Shown: positions 26,491 to 36,700 of the stretch, piece after piece
Layout of the letters: each line of letters opens with the position of its first letter
How positions within the stretch are numbered: the first letter of the stretch is position 1
Assembly (NCBI GenBank): GCA_017633615.1
Contig: JAGBPB010000020.1
Coordinates: 1-64,000, forward strand
Reading direction: 5' to 3'
DNA: 64,000 nucleotides
Origin: Bacteroidaceae bacterium
GTDB lineage: Bacteria > Bacteroidota > Bacteroidia > Bacteroidales > Bacteroidaceae
Notes under the pieces: generated by a model
Database searches by the model: none
What the model saw: only the letters and a program-made list of their open reading frames with translations
What the model was told of the DNA's origin: nothing
Program-made: the position numbers and the translations under genes

Positions 26491-27878
26491 ATTGCGTTAT
26501 TTTTCCATTTATCAAAACTTGGTTTACTTATATCACTTTCACTCACAAATTCAATGGTTTGGTTCTTGTGCAAGATGAACGGCTCTGTTATAGGTATCAG
26601 CCCTTGTCCGTCAAAACCCTGTACTTGATAAAGGACTTCCCTGCCCATGTCATGGAAGCAAGCCTTTCCGTTCCTTATCTCTCCAAAGTCAACAATCTGC
26701 CATGGACTCTCCTCGCTGCGCACAGCCGATGCTATATAGACATACTTGTCCTTGAGCTGATTCCTTACAGTCAGGTCTATGGGTAGCTCCAGGTTACTGG
26801 TTAGGAAGTATTTTGAGGTTACGTCTTTCTTGCCCAGTTCAAACGGATACAGGTATTTTGCTTTCTGCCTGTATTCCATACGATCCCGGTTTATGGCATA
26901 CGTGTTGCGATATACCTTGGGGCCACGCTCATATGGAAAGAAGCTGCCGCCTATCTGAGTGGAGAAATCCCACTCGGAAGTAAGTTCCTGACCACGGTCA
27001 GACAATATGACAAACCACTTGGTCGCTGCGGTGCCGCGTGAACCTACAGGAGTCTCATCCAGTACGGCAGGTATGCCTGCACTGCGGAATATGAGCACCG
27101 CTGTCATAGCATAATCCGGGATGTTTCCATAGGTCTGACTTGCCAGCAGATGCGCACTGAGCAGGGGCAATCCGGCACGGGTGTAGAGTCCATAACGGTT
27201 AAGTCCGTGATAGGAGTCATTACGGATCATATCAGCTACACCTATTACCGTATTATACTCTACATCATTCTTGACAGGGTGTTCCAGACCGGTGCAGAAA
27301 CGGGTATACAAGGTATCACGCCATGCATCCATCTCCTGCAGTTCTATAGCCTTATATGGAAGAAGCCACTCCAGGTATTCACCAAAGGTCAATTGACTGG
27401 CCCAACCGCATTCTGTCCATTGGGCATATGATTTGTCTATGTTGTCAATCAGGAAATTTGCCTTGACTACCTGAGCATCAGGGACAGTGTGCTGCGGTAA
27501 ATCGCAAAATTTGAGGTCAGTCATGTAAAGCAGACTGTCACGCTGTTGCTCAGGAGCAAGGACTTTGCAAGCCAGTATTTTTGACGCGTAGTCATAATAA
27601 TCGTAGATCTCATCACCTGCATATGAATAATGCGCAGGCATATTTTTTATAAGGTATTCAGCCGCGCGCAATTTAAGCGGGTTATTGTCGGCTGTGCGGT
27701 AATGGTCCAGCACGGCTTCCAACTCCGTCCTGTTGGAGCCGGCTGAATCCATGACCTCTTGCAACAAGGAGCTATTGGTACAACCCAATACAATAAATAA
27801 TGTCAGAATCAAAGCTGACTTACCAAGTACTTTCATCCTTAATTTGGAAAAGGTATATATATCAATTTTTCTTTTCAT
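26487..27878 (-). CDS. Transglutaminase-like lipoprotein with replaced catalytic residues
   Basis: 463 residues; lipobox IVLGC, Cys33 (a shorter start at 27836 is possible). It is clearly homologous to the next protein over its whole length (TELEAVLDHYRTADNNPLKL, YLIKNMPAHYSY, LEWLLPYKAIELQEMDAWRD, IFRSAGIPAVLDE, YERGPKVYRNTYAINRD). At the active site the aligned Cys is Ile253 (TYGNIPDYA) and the aligned His is Thr286 (AATKWFV), while the Asp of LSDRG remains. It also lacks the discoidin-like tail. This is a predicted pseudoenzyme, perhaps a partner or substrate-presenting subunit of its active neighbour. First gene of the peptide operon; promoter at 27915-27970. Confidence 0.87.
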   Translation of the reverse strand: MKRKIDIYTFSKLRMKVLGKSALILTLFIVLGCTNSSLLQEVMDSAGSNRTELEAVLDHYRTADNNPLKLRAAEYLIKNMPAHYSYAGDEIYDYYDYASKILACKVLAPEQQRDSLLYMTDLKFCDLPQHTVPDAQVVKANFLIDNIDKSYAQWTECGWASQLTFGEYLEWLLPYKAIELQEMDAWRDTLYTRFCTGLEHPVKNDVEYNTVIGVADMIRNDSYHGLNRYGLYTRAGLPLLSAHLLASQTYGNIPDYAMTAVLIFRSAGIPAVLDETPVGSRGTAATKWFVILSDRGQELTSEWDFSTQIGGSFFPYERGPKVYRNTYAINRDRMEYRQKAKYLYPFELGKKDVTSKYFLTSNLELPIDLTVRNQLKDKYVYIASAVRSEESPWQIVDFGEIRNGKACFHDMGREVLYQVQGFDGQGLIPITEPFILHKNQTIEFVSESDISKPSFDKWKNNAI

Positions 27879-27914
27879 AATTTGGACTGTTGTTATTTTT
27901 GTTTTTGTTCATGA

Positions 27915-27970
27915 CAAAGGTATGGACTAACAACAATACAGCCATGAAAAATCGCGTTTTTGAGTATGAC
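27915..27970 (-). promoter_or_regulatory. Promoter of the peptide operon with shared 29-bp element
   Basis: Minus strand: element GTCATACTCAAAAAC-GCG-ATTTTTCATGG (27970-27942), 19 bp, then the -7 box TACCTTTG (27922-27915), and a 36-nt AT-rich leader to the start at 27878. The DUF3244 gene has the same element at the identical distance (28630-28685). No conventional -33 TTG box lies at 19-20 bp, so the element probably binds an activator. Confidence 0.7.
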
Positions 27971-28189
27971 ACACTTCGCTTTATTTTACTGATTTTCAGT
28001 CTGTTGCGATGTTAATTTTTGTTAAGAAAGTGACGTATGCCAAAAGCCCTGTTTTTTCCTGTTATTTTTTGTACGGGAATGACAAGAGGGGCGTACAGAA
28101 TTTGGTCCGATTAATAAAATACACAACAATAACAGCCGACAGGATACCCCATCGGCTGTTACCAACAATTATTGTAAAGGACTGACTTC
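27971..28189. other. Non-coding region with terminator-like hairpin for the DUF3244 gene
   Basis: A 9-bp perfect stem, AACAGCCGA (28131-28139) with TCGGCTGTT (28152-28160), lies 30 bp downstream of the DUF3244 stop and can end that transcript (minus direction), followed by a TTATTGTTGTG tail. The rest of the region shows no coding frame. Confidence 0.55.
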
Positions 28190-28597
28190 TTACTCTAACG
28201 CGAACTCTCCGTAATAATATGCACCATTTGAAAGTGTAAGTTCAAGATAGTATGTACCCTGGTCCGTTGATGTCTGTATTGAGAGTGAATTGCCTGTAGC
28301 TGTCTTGGTCCACTGGGCATTGTCATCCAGACGTGTAACCGTTACACTGATATATGATATATTCTCACCTGCTTCTATATATACTATACCATTATTATAA
28401 TAGCCTGCCGGTGTGGATGCCGTTGTACGGGGAATGTTTAATCTCGGCGCTCTGGCACGCGGTTGGAGTAAACCACCTTTTAATTCTATAGGCTCACCTG
28501 TAGGAGGCTGAGGAGGTTCCTGAGCACTAACGGTTTGACACAGGCCCGGTACGAGGGCTAAAAACAATGCAATCGCAATTTTGACTGATCTTTTCAT
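28190..28597 (-). CDS. DUF3244 small exported protein
   Basis: 135 residues with a signal peptide (MKRSVKIAIALFLALVPGLCQTVSAQ). Mature part: a proline-rich linker PIELKGGLLQPRARAPRLNIP, then a single Ig-like beta-sandwich (YISVTVTRLDDNAQW ... GTYYLELTLSNGAYYYGEFALE), the hallmark of DUF3244 proteins of gut Bacteroidales. No activity is assigned to the family. It sits between the TPR/LuxR regulator and the peptide operon and shares its promoter element with the latter, so it is probably part of the same response. Confidence 0.82.
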   Translation of the reverse strand: MKRSVKIAIALFLALVPGLCQTVSAQEPPQPPTGEPIELKGGLLQPRARAPRLNIPRTTASTPAGYYNNGIVYIEAGENISYISVTVTRLDDNAQWTKTATGNSLSIQTSTDQGTYYLELTLSNGAYYYGEFALE

Positions 28598-28629
28598 AAA
28601 TTGAAATAATGTTTATAATTAGGTTGAGA

Positions 28630-28685
28630 CAAAGGTATGAACTATAGCAAACACCACCATAAAAAATGGTGTTTTTGGGTATGAC
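28630..28685 (-). promoter_or_regulatory. DUF3244 promoter with shared 29-bp element
   Basis: Minus strand: GTCATACCCAAAAAC-ACC-ATTTTTTATGG (28685-28657), 19 bp, TACCTTTG (28637-28630). Of the 29 positions 24 match the element at 27942-27970 and the spacing to the -7 box is identical. In this copy the element and flank can also form a CACCAT-TTTTT-ATGGTG dyad. Confidence 0.7.
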
Positions 28686-28802
28686 ATCATTCATGGTAAA
28701 ATACAGAATATCAATTTATTGCTGCGTTAATAAATGTTAATTGAATGACGCACGGAAAAAGAGGTGTTTTTCATGGTCTTTTTTTTGCAGCGGAACGGCT
28801 TT

Positions 28803-30641
28803 TCAGCTGTTCAAAGCCAAATCAAGCTCTTTCATAAGGTCCGGATCAACCCTGCTTATCTTATCAAGAAGACGCTTCTTACGCTGGTTTATGTTCTGGT
28901 GAGAGTCATTCAGAATAGCAGCAATTGATTTGGCGGAGAAGCCGGCCAACATAAACCTGAGCAGAAGCAGTTCCTTTTCCTGCAGATCCAGTGAAGATGA
29001 TGAGAGCTTGTCCATAATCCCCCCGAACGTCTCGTTCAGCAAAGCGTCCATATGACCTATATTGCGTGATCCGGTAAAGTCATCTATCTGACTCTTTACC
29101 ACACGGTACAGCCTCTCAGCCTTCTTATTATCATCCAGTTGCTCATAATAGCGAGTATAGAGGTAATCGGATGGTATGAACTGCTGACGGAGCATATCCC
29201 TGACTTTTGAGTTAAGGGTTTGTATCTTGCTCTTGTTGATGGATTCCCATGCCGACAGTTCAAATATGCGTTGGTTAAGATTACTGATGGTCTCCTTGTC
29301 AGATTTCTCTGAATCAGATTTTTCTTTGAGCATGGTATTGAGTCCCTGGATAGTCTCCTGGCTCAATGAATCACGGGCCGTGAGCTCATCTATGGTAAAA
29401 AGGTACTCTCTGATACGTGCCTCAGCCTTACGTTTTCTGTATCGGGACAGAAGAGAATAAGAGAAAACTATCAGCGTCAGTATGATTACGGCCGATACCA
29501 ATATGATTATCTTGTTGCGGGCCTTTACTGCCTCCAGTTCAGAAACAGTCTTGTAATAATCCCTCTGCGCACCTACAACAGGCTGGTCAAGCAGATGATT
29601 GATCTTACGGTTCTGCAGAGAGATGGATGTCCTGTACAATGCCAATGCGGAATCAGGCCTGCTTAACTGCTCCTGAAAAAGAGATTCAGCATAGAATAGA
29701 TTGATGGAATCAACGGCATGAGTGGTATGCCACGCCTTGTCCAACATTGTTCTTGCGGCTTTTCGGTCATTGACAAGCATATAACCCCTGGCCAGCATAC
29801 ACAGTGAGCGTGAATCCTGTTCAGGAATGCCAAACAATGAGAGATACTCATCCATTTCTGATCTGACACCCTCAGAATCGCCGTTAAGGACCAGACAGCT
29901 CAGCTTATTAATCATGATCTGTGAAAGATAATGCATATGACCTGTTGCCTTTGCCCATTCTATTGCCTGATCATATATCTTGCACGCCTCCTCATACTCA
30001 TTAAGCTGCATCTTACACGCTCCCATATTGAACAACGCACTGATACGGTAGATATCCTTGTCTGAAAGTTCAAAATAATCGGCCGCTTTCCAGAAATAGG
30101 GCTCCGCCCTGTGGAAGTCAAACGAATCAAAAAAAACTGAGCCCATCTTAAGATACAGCATGCCCTTGCGGAAATCACTCTCTATATAGTTGACAAGTCT
30201 CTCAGCCTGCGAAAGCGCAACCACAGCTTCCGTGTTATAATTAAGGAGGGAATAGATGCAGCCCAAATAATAGTATGAACGGAACAGAGCCTCCGGGTTA
30301 TTGTGATCTGCATAATAACTCACACTGGTCATAATAAGGGAGTCATTGGCTATGGGCATATAGCTCCTGTACAAAGCCTCAGTATAGAGTAAACAATAGC
30401 GGGCTCTATCCTTTCTGCTCCAGATTGAGCGGGAATCTATGCTGTCCAACAACTGATAAGCCTGACCGGGATCATCATCAATGATTAACTCGGTACTGTC
30501 CATAACTGCTGCTATCGCTCTGTGTCCATGAATCTTGCCGTCAATAGTGCGGCTGCAACACACTGTAACCAGTGCAAGGATTGTTGATAATACAAGATTT
30601 CGAATAGCCTCCCGGCTTCGAAACATACGGTTTGCGTTCAT
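28803..30641 (-). CDS. Membrane-spanning TPR regulator with C-terminal LuxR-type HTH
   Basis: 612 residues. The N-terminal export signal is followed by Cys residues (VTVCCSR), possibly a lipobox. Periplasmic TPR-like helices span about 35-365 (for example RSYYYLGCIYSLLNYNTEAV and YRISALFNMGACKMQLNEYE). One transmembrane helix lies at about 375-397 (IIILVSAVIILTLIVFSYSL). A cytoplasmic coiled coil (410-475) follows, then a C-terminal helix-turn-helix (LQEKELLLLRFMLAGFSAKSIAAILNDS...INQRKKRLLDKI). This layout couples an outside signal to DNA binding in one chain. It is directly upstream of the DUF3244 gene and the peptide operon, so it is the best candidate for binding their shared promoter element. 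That link is inference from position. Confidence 0.85.
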   Translation of the reverse strand: MNANRMFRSREAIRNLVLSTILALVTVCCSRTIDGKIHGHRAIAAVMDSTELIIDDDPGQAYQLLDSIDSRSIWSRKDRARYCLLYTEALYRSYMPIANDSLIMTSVSYYADHNNPEALFRSYYYLGCIYSLLNYNTEAVVALSQAERLVNYIESDFRKGMLYLKMGSVFFDSFDFHRAEPYFWKAADYFELSDKDIYRISALFNMGACKMQLNEYEEACKIYDQAIEWAKATGHMHYLSQIMINKLSCLVLNGDSEGVRSEMDEYLSLFGIPEQDSRSLCMLARGYMLVNDRKAARTMLDKAWHTTHAVDSINLFYAESLFQEQLSRPDSALALYRTSISLQNRKINHLLDQPVVGAQRDYYKTVSELEAVKARNKIIILVSAVIILTLIVFSYSLLSRYRKRKAEARIREYLFTIDELTARDSLSQETIQGLNTMLKEKSDSEKSDKETISNLNQRIFELSAWESINKSKIQTLNSKVRDMLRQQFIPSDYLYTRYYEQLDDNKKAERLYRVVKSQIDDFTGSRNIGHMDALLNETFGGIMDKLSSSSLDLQEKELLLLRFMLAGFSAKSIAAILNDSHQNINQRKKRLLDKISRVDPDLMKELDLALNS

Positions 30642-30648
30642 AATATGG

Positions 30649-30710
30649 AAAAAGACTCCTAAATTTTACATTTGCAAGGCAAATTTAGGAATCTTTTTCA
30701 ATAATACAAT
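30649..30710 (-). promoter_or_regulatory. Promoter and dyad of the TPR/LuxR regulator gene
   Basis: Minus strand: ATTG (30710-30707), 19-bp spacer, TAAATTTG (30687-30680), which fit the -33/-7 elements. An inverted repeat with 17 of 18 matches overlaps it: arms 30649-30666 and 30681-30698 (AAAAAGAyTCCTAAATTT), spanning the -7 box, the expected start point and the leader up to 8 bp from the ATG at 30641. It could be an operator for autoregulation or a leader hairpin. Confidence 0.6.
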
Positions 30711-30729
30711 AGGTACAACCGTCCCTATT
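30708..30729. terminator. Short hairpin between alpha-2-macroglobulin and regulator genes
   Basis: AATAGG (30708-30713) pairs with CCTATT (30724-30729) around a loop containing AACCGTC. On the plus strand it is followed by T6. On the minus strand, the direction of the gene ending at 30736, it follows the stop by 6 bp without a T-run, so termination there is uncertain. The loop shares AACCGTCCC with the hairpins at 7621-7664 and 8494-8526. Confidence 0.4.
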
Positions 30730-30735
30730 TTTTCT

Positions 30736-33700
30736 TCATTCCACAGTAATTACAGCAGACGTGGTGGTAGCACGGAAGGCAGGAGCGTAAAGGCACTGCA
30801 TCACGGCATTTCCTACGGTGAAACGGCCCGGTTTCTGTACCTTGACCTCATACTCTATGGCATAACTGCCCTTGCTCAGACGGTCTATGTAGAAAACATT
30901 ACGGGTGTTACCCGGGGCAGTATAATAACCTATGTCATCACGCCAGTTATATGTGTAGCCTCCGCGGGTGCTTACCGGCTCAAAGGTGGCAGCACGCATG
31001 TCTGCCAGCTGCAGATACTCAAGGTTACGGTCAGTCTCCAGTTCAAACTTTATCCTGACGCGGTCACCTACATGCAGCACGGTTGCTGGCTTGACCTCCT
31101 CCAGACGGTCACCGTCAGTTCCGTGTATTACGCGCCATATGGTACGCTTAAGACTCATTCCGTTCTCATGATGTTCCACCTTGTCAAGTTCCTCGGTGAA
31201 TGTGCGGTAAACTGCGCCCCAGCTTATACCAGGAGTCTTGGCATCAACAGTCACATTTGCCTTGTCACGGCTTATTGGACCCTGCCATGTCTGTGTGGTG
31301 TAACCTGCCGTAGCCTTTGATGTGGAGGCCTGGATGGCATCCTTACCCACATAAATGGTGATATCGGGGTCTGACTCCAGCTGGGCCTTACCGCCGGCAG
31401 CCATAAGTGCTGTGACGGCAGCTGCCGTTGCGGGCGATGAGCCCCAGTCCGTGGTCTGTTTCTGCTTAAGCAGCCAGCGGGCAGCCTCTATAGCCTCCTT
31501 CTCACGGCCCACAGCCAGCAGAGTACGTATTATGAGAGCCTGTGTCTCAATGGGAGCTTCATGCCACAGCAGTCCGCCCGCATTGTCACGCCAATAACGG
31601 CCCATTTCATCGTTATATAAGGAGCGTTCAAGCAATGTGGCAGCTATACGTTTAGCCTGATCACGCTTACCGTTACGGGCCATAAGCAGAGCCAGCTGAG
31701 AACGGAAATAGAGACTCAGGTTATGGGTATCCTCAACCTCAGCGAGACGGCTGAAATAGGTATGGCTGGCACGAGAAAGACCCTTGAATGGATAGCCGTT
31801 ATAGTATGAGCGGGTTAAGAGGTAACTCAACTGTCCGTAACCTAATGACTCAGGTTTCTTGTCAACATTATACTCCTTATAGAATTCTGCATCCAAGTAA
31901 TCAAGTCCCCTCTGCAGCATATCCTTGAGTTCAGGCGTCACTTCAATGATGCCGTTCTCTATGAGCAGACCCAATCCCTGCAGGATCTCATCTGTGATAT
32001 GTACGCTTGACGGTAAACCCTCTATCCAAGGCCAGCCTCCGTCTGATGCCTGTGCATCGATAATCTTTTCAAGGGCATCATCAAAGGCGCGGGCGGTCTT
32101 CTCTGAGCCAAGCTGTGTAGCCAGGGCATGCAGGCGGTCACGCTCATTATTGCTGCGCCACAGCCATGGAGTCTCCTCAAGCAGAGTGCCTGTAAGTTTC
32201 TCATTACGTTCCAGCTGTGTCTGCCATTCCGATGCAGGCAGTGCAGCCCACTCATCAAGCATCTCCCTTATTATAGGATAGCGCTTACAGAGATCCTGTG
32301 ATATGGCGGCACCCATCAGACTGTGGAACAGACGCAGATTACTGGGATCATCCACGCGTATCATTATGGGCAGGCTCTGTATTGCATACCAGATAGGTGT
32401 GGCGCTGTACTCAAGGGTAAGTTCCTCATCGGCCATAGTGGTGGAACGCGGTTTGTCAAGCACCTCAAAGCGGAATGTGCGTTTCTCATTACCGTTATTG
32501 AACAATGACAGGGACTGCACTACCTGCGTGCGGTTGGAGAGCACGGGAATAGTCTCCATCATACCGTCACTGTGCCCGGTGGTCTGTGCCGTGAGCCTAT
32601 ATGTTACCGCGGTCAGTCCCTTGGGCACCTTAATGGTGAATGATGTTCCTGTGCTGCCTCCGGCCGGTACATTAACGTTCTTCTTGTATCCGCCTTCAAT
32701 CAAGTTGAGAGCCTTGCCGGTTACAGCATCGGTAAGAGTCATGGTGACAGCGGCCTTGAAATCCTTTTCCGTCATGTTGCTCACCTTGACGGTAAACTCC
32801 ATGCGGTCTCCCTCACGCAGGAAACGGGGCGATGCTGGCTCTACCATAATAAGCTTACGGGTTGTAAGGGTGGTATCTATGCGGCCGGTACTGAGTGAAT
32901 CTGTGTAAGATATACCCATAACCCTCCAATTGGTAAGCAGCTGCGGTGAACGGAAAAGAACCGTAGCCTTTCCAGTAGAGTCTGAAATGAGGTACTCAAA
33001 CAGACCGGTGGTATTCAGATCAGAACGTAAGGAAACTTTCTCCATCTGTTCCTCAACAGCCCTCTGTATCTCATTCTCTGAAAGAGAACCGGAGTTGAAC
33101 ACCACGTCAAGACCGGCCACGCGGCCCTGGAGAGCTTCATCAACCGATGTTATACCCAATCCCTCAAACTCCTCCATATTAATGGATGTAGATGAAACCT
33201 CACGCAACGGAATGGCCAATCCTGAGGTTTCAACCATTCTGTCTGCAACTATATCCACCACAGGCAGCTCATTGGAAGACTTGGCAGCGTATCCACGCAG
33301 ACGCATCTGACCGCGCGAACCGTTGGAGCGTATAAAGATATACTGGAAAGGATCCAACAGGGTTCCGGTAATGGCACGCTTGCCCTTATACTCATAGCTG
33401 CTGCCAAAGGTGTGTTCCCATGAGAGATACTGGGTAACATACTTATAAGGCTTCTCTATCAGTGTCCTGCCGCCTACATATGTAGTACTGAATGGCTTGA
33501 ACCATATACTGTGACGGCCATATTCATCAAGCGCACGGTCATACATATCCATCAGGATGGCAGCCTTCACAGGATTACCATGCCAGTCTGTGATACGTAT
33601 ATTCCATTCCTCATCAACATCGGGCTCCAGGAGATTACGGAATGTTACAAGTTCCATTCTAAGTTCCTTGTCACGGTCAGGAACCTCAAATGATACGTAG

Positions 33701-36700
33701 ATATTCTCACTTACCCCCTCATAGAGTACGCAGCAGTTCACCGTGAACATTCCTATAAGCTCTTTGGTTACCGGGATGTTCAGTTCCTGCTGGCGGCCGT
33801 TACTCTCCAGCATGCCGCGCTCATATACACCATACTTGTTCTCAATGATGTAGTGTATTATAGTACCCTTGCGGCTGTTGCCCAGGCGTATCCGGGCGGT
33901 ATCACCCAACTCAACCTTACAGGTTCTGCCATCAGCGTTAAAGTTCCACAGCAGCGGACTGAGAGGAACAAAGTCATAGTCATCCTCACGGCACAGGATA
34001 AAATCCTGAACATTCTCTTTACAACCCTCAGCACTGCAGGTCACCCTGTAAACGCCTGACTGTAAAGCGTCAAGAATCAGTTTCCTGCTCTCAGGATCAT
34101 CCTTGTCAAAGGGAATGACTCCGTCAAATACCACGTTCTCCAATATGTCATCACCCTTGAAGTCAAAATCATACAGCGGGAAACGCTCCTTGAGGTTCAT
34201 GTTATAGGCACTCTCTGCAAGTTCCTTTACCAACCGTCCGTCTTTGCTTACCGTAGCCCTGAAGCCTGACTCAGTATCAAACGGAAGCGGGAGCCCCGGT
34301 TTCTCCAGCCACGTAAGGCGTGATACCTTTACCTTTATACGGCCAGACACCGGACCGTTATTGGACTGCAAGGTAAACAGGAATGTCTTCTCTCCGCTCT
34401 TGTCAATGACATTACCCTGCGGTGAGACATCAATGCGCCTGCCCGGTTTCAGCACCGCGCTATAATTGAGGGTGGCTTCATGCGTTTCACCGTTCAGGTC
34501 TGTGACCGAAACGTTTATATTGACATAACTTTCATTCTGAAGCATCATTTCACCGGGTACGGTAACCACAAAACTGAAAGACCCGTCAGAGGCGGTCCTG
34601 ACACTACCGGCACCTACCCTTACACTGTTCCTGTCATCAGTGATACAGAACCTGTGACAACTGTAAGATGCAACTCCCGCATACCACTGGACTGTTGCAC
34701 TGTCTATGGGAACACCTGTATAAGACAAGGCTTTACCTGATATGGAAACCGGTGTGTCATAAAAAACCTCATCAGTGTATCTGTCCATCTTAACCTCAAA
34801 CTTAGGCTGCCTGAATGATTCCACGTTCACCGCCGTATGGGCATTGAATGAGTAATCATCCTCATCATCACCCTCATAGACACTTAACATAACGGAACCC
34901 GGTCTACAATTGTCAGGTATCTTGAATGAGCCCTTGAATGCTCCCATGCTGTCTGTGACCAGTGTGTCTATGTACATGTCAAATCCATTACCATTGGCAG
35001 ATATCTCAACCTTTACGCCACTCAGTACCTTTCCTTTCTCAGAATCCTTTGAGTAGACCACTCCAAAGTATTGGATGGAATCACCGGGCAGATAGGTATA
35101 ACGGTCTGTAAACAACCTCGCATACTGGCGGTCAGGCATATCGCTGCGCCAAGGGATATTGAATGTGGAGTTGCCGCGGCTGCCGGCTCCCTCCAACTCT
35201 ATCTTGTAGCGGTCATTCTTAAGACCCTCTACCACAACAGTGCCATCGGCAGCAGTTATGCCGCTTGTCATCATCTTGACCTGATCACCCTCATAATTCA
35301 CCCGCCATACGGTGTATTTGCAGTCCGGTACGGGATTGCCGGTACGGGTATCGACAGCCGTTCCGTACAGTGTGCCATTGTTCTGTATGAGCTTAAGGAA
35401 CTGTATTCCGTTACACTCTACATACTGGTATGCTATGCAGTCACCACTGCCGAAATATGGTCCGGTAGAAGCAAGCATATAGTAACAGCCCTGCATCACA
35501 GGAGGTATATTGATCATGGTATGGTGCTCCAGGTAGTCACCCGGATCATTCACGCGCATACTCCACTCAGCCACAATGTTGCACTGGTTTATCTGAGACA
35601 GGAGTGATACCTGGTCTGTAGCCTTGAGCTGTCCGGGTACCTCAACCACCTTGAAATAGGCGGTGTTTACATTCTTATAATCCAGACGGGCTATGTTACG
35701 CTCTCCAGGCAGGAAATCCTGCTGGAACTCAAACCTTACATCCCGGCGCTCAATCTCATCCTTTATGGCATAACACTCAAACGCACCTTCACTCTTGGGC
35801 CATTTCTTGCTTGCCTCAAGGCATATATCATGAGCTTGACGCATCATGACAGGAGCTTTCTCATCAGAAAAGGCATATGAGCCATCCAATATCTTGCGGG
35901 CTGCCATACTGTAAAGCATGGTGCTGAACTTGACCTTCTTGGAGTATGACCGGGCCAGGGATACGCAGCCCTTGAGCCATTCTTCATCATTCTTATTCCA
36001 GGCTCCGTCATTGTTCCAGACTCCGTAATTTTCCAGATAGCTGTTAAGGGTACGCATGCGCCTTATGTCTATAGTGCAGCGTATATCGGGTTTGGAGTCT
36101 GTGTTGTGGAGGGTAAGACAACGCAGCACGTAGAACATCCAGAAGTCAGGATCATCGGCTGTGAGGCCCTCAGTGGCATCAATGTAATCCTGCATATCGC
36201 CGTACAGGCGGCTGTCATTAAGGAAATCCTTCTTGCCTATGGTAAAGCGGTAGTCAGTTATCAGGATCATGGCATCATCCATGAGCATATCCATAAGACG
36301 CGGACGCAGTTTCTGACCGGCCTTGTTTCCGCCCGGGAAGAACTCCTCATAGTAGCCCGATGCCACATCGCCCGCCAGCTTCATGGACTGGTCCAGATGG
36401 TAGCAGATGGTATCACAGATCATCTTGGGAGTCCAGTGCTCAATAGGAGGATTGGTCTCATCTGTAGGTACGTTACGTCCGGTACTGTACCTGTTCATGT
36501 TCCAATACCTGATATATCCTTTTGCCAGGAAGGCATGACATAGAGCCTTATGCTCCTGAACCCGGAGCTTGGGCAGTAGTGAACTGAACAGTTCTATTCC
36601 GTCTTTTATGCTGTTTTCACCGTAGGTTTGCTGTACTTTGGTAAGATATACGGCGCTCTTGAGCATCTGGCGTCCGTCTCTGTCTTTTGCAGCCATATCC

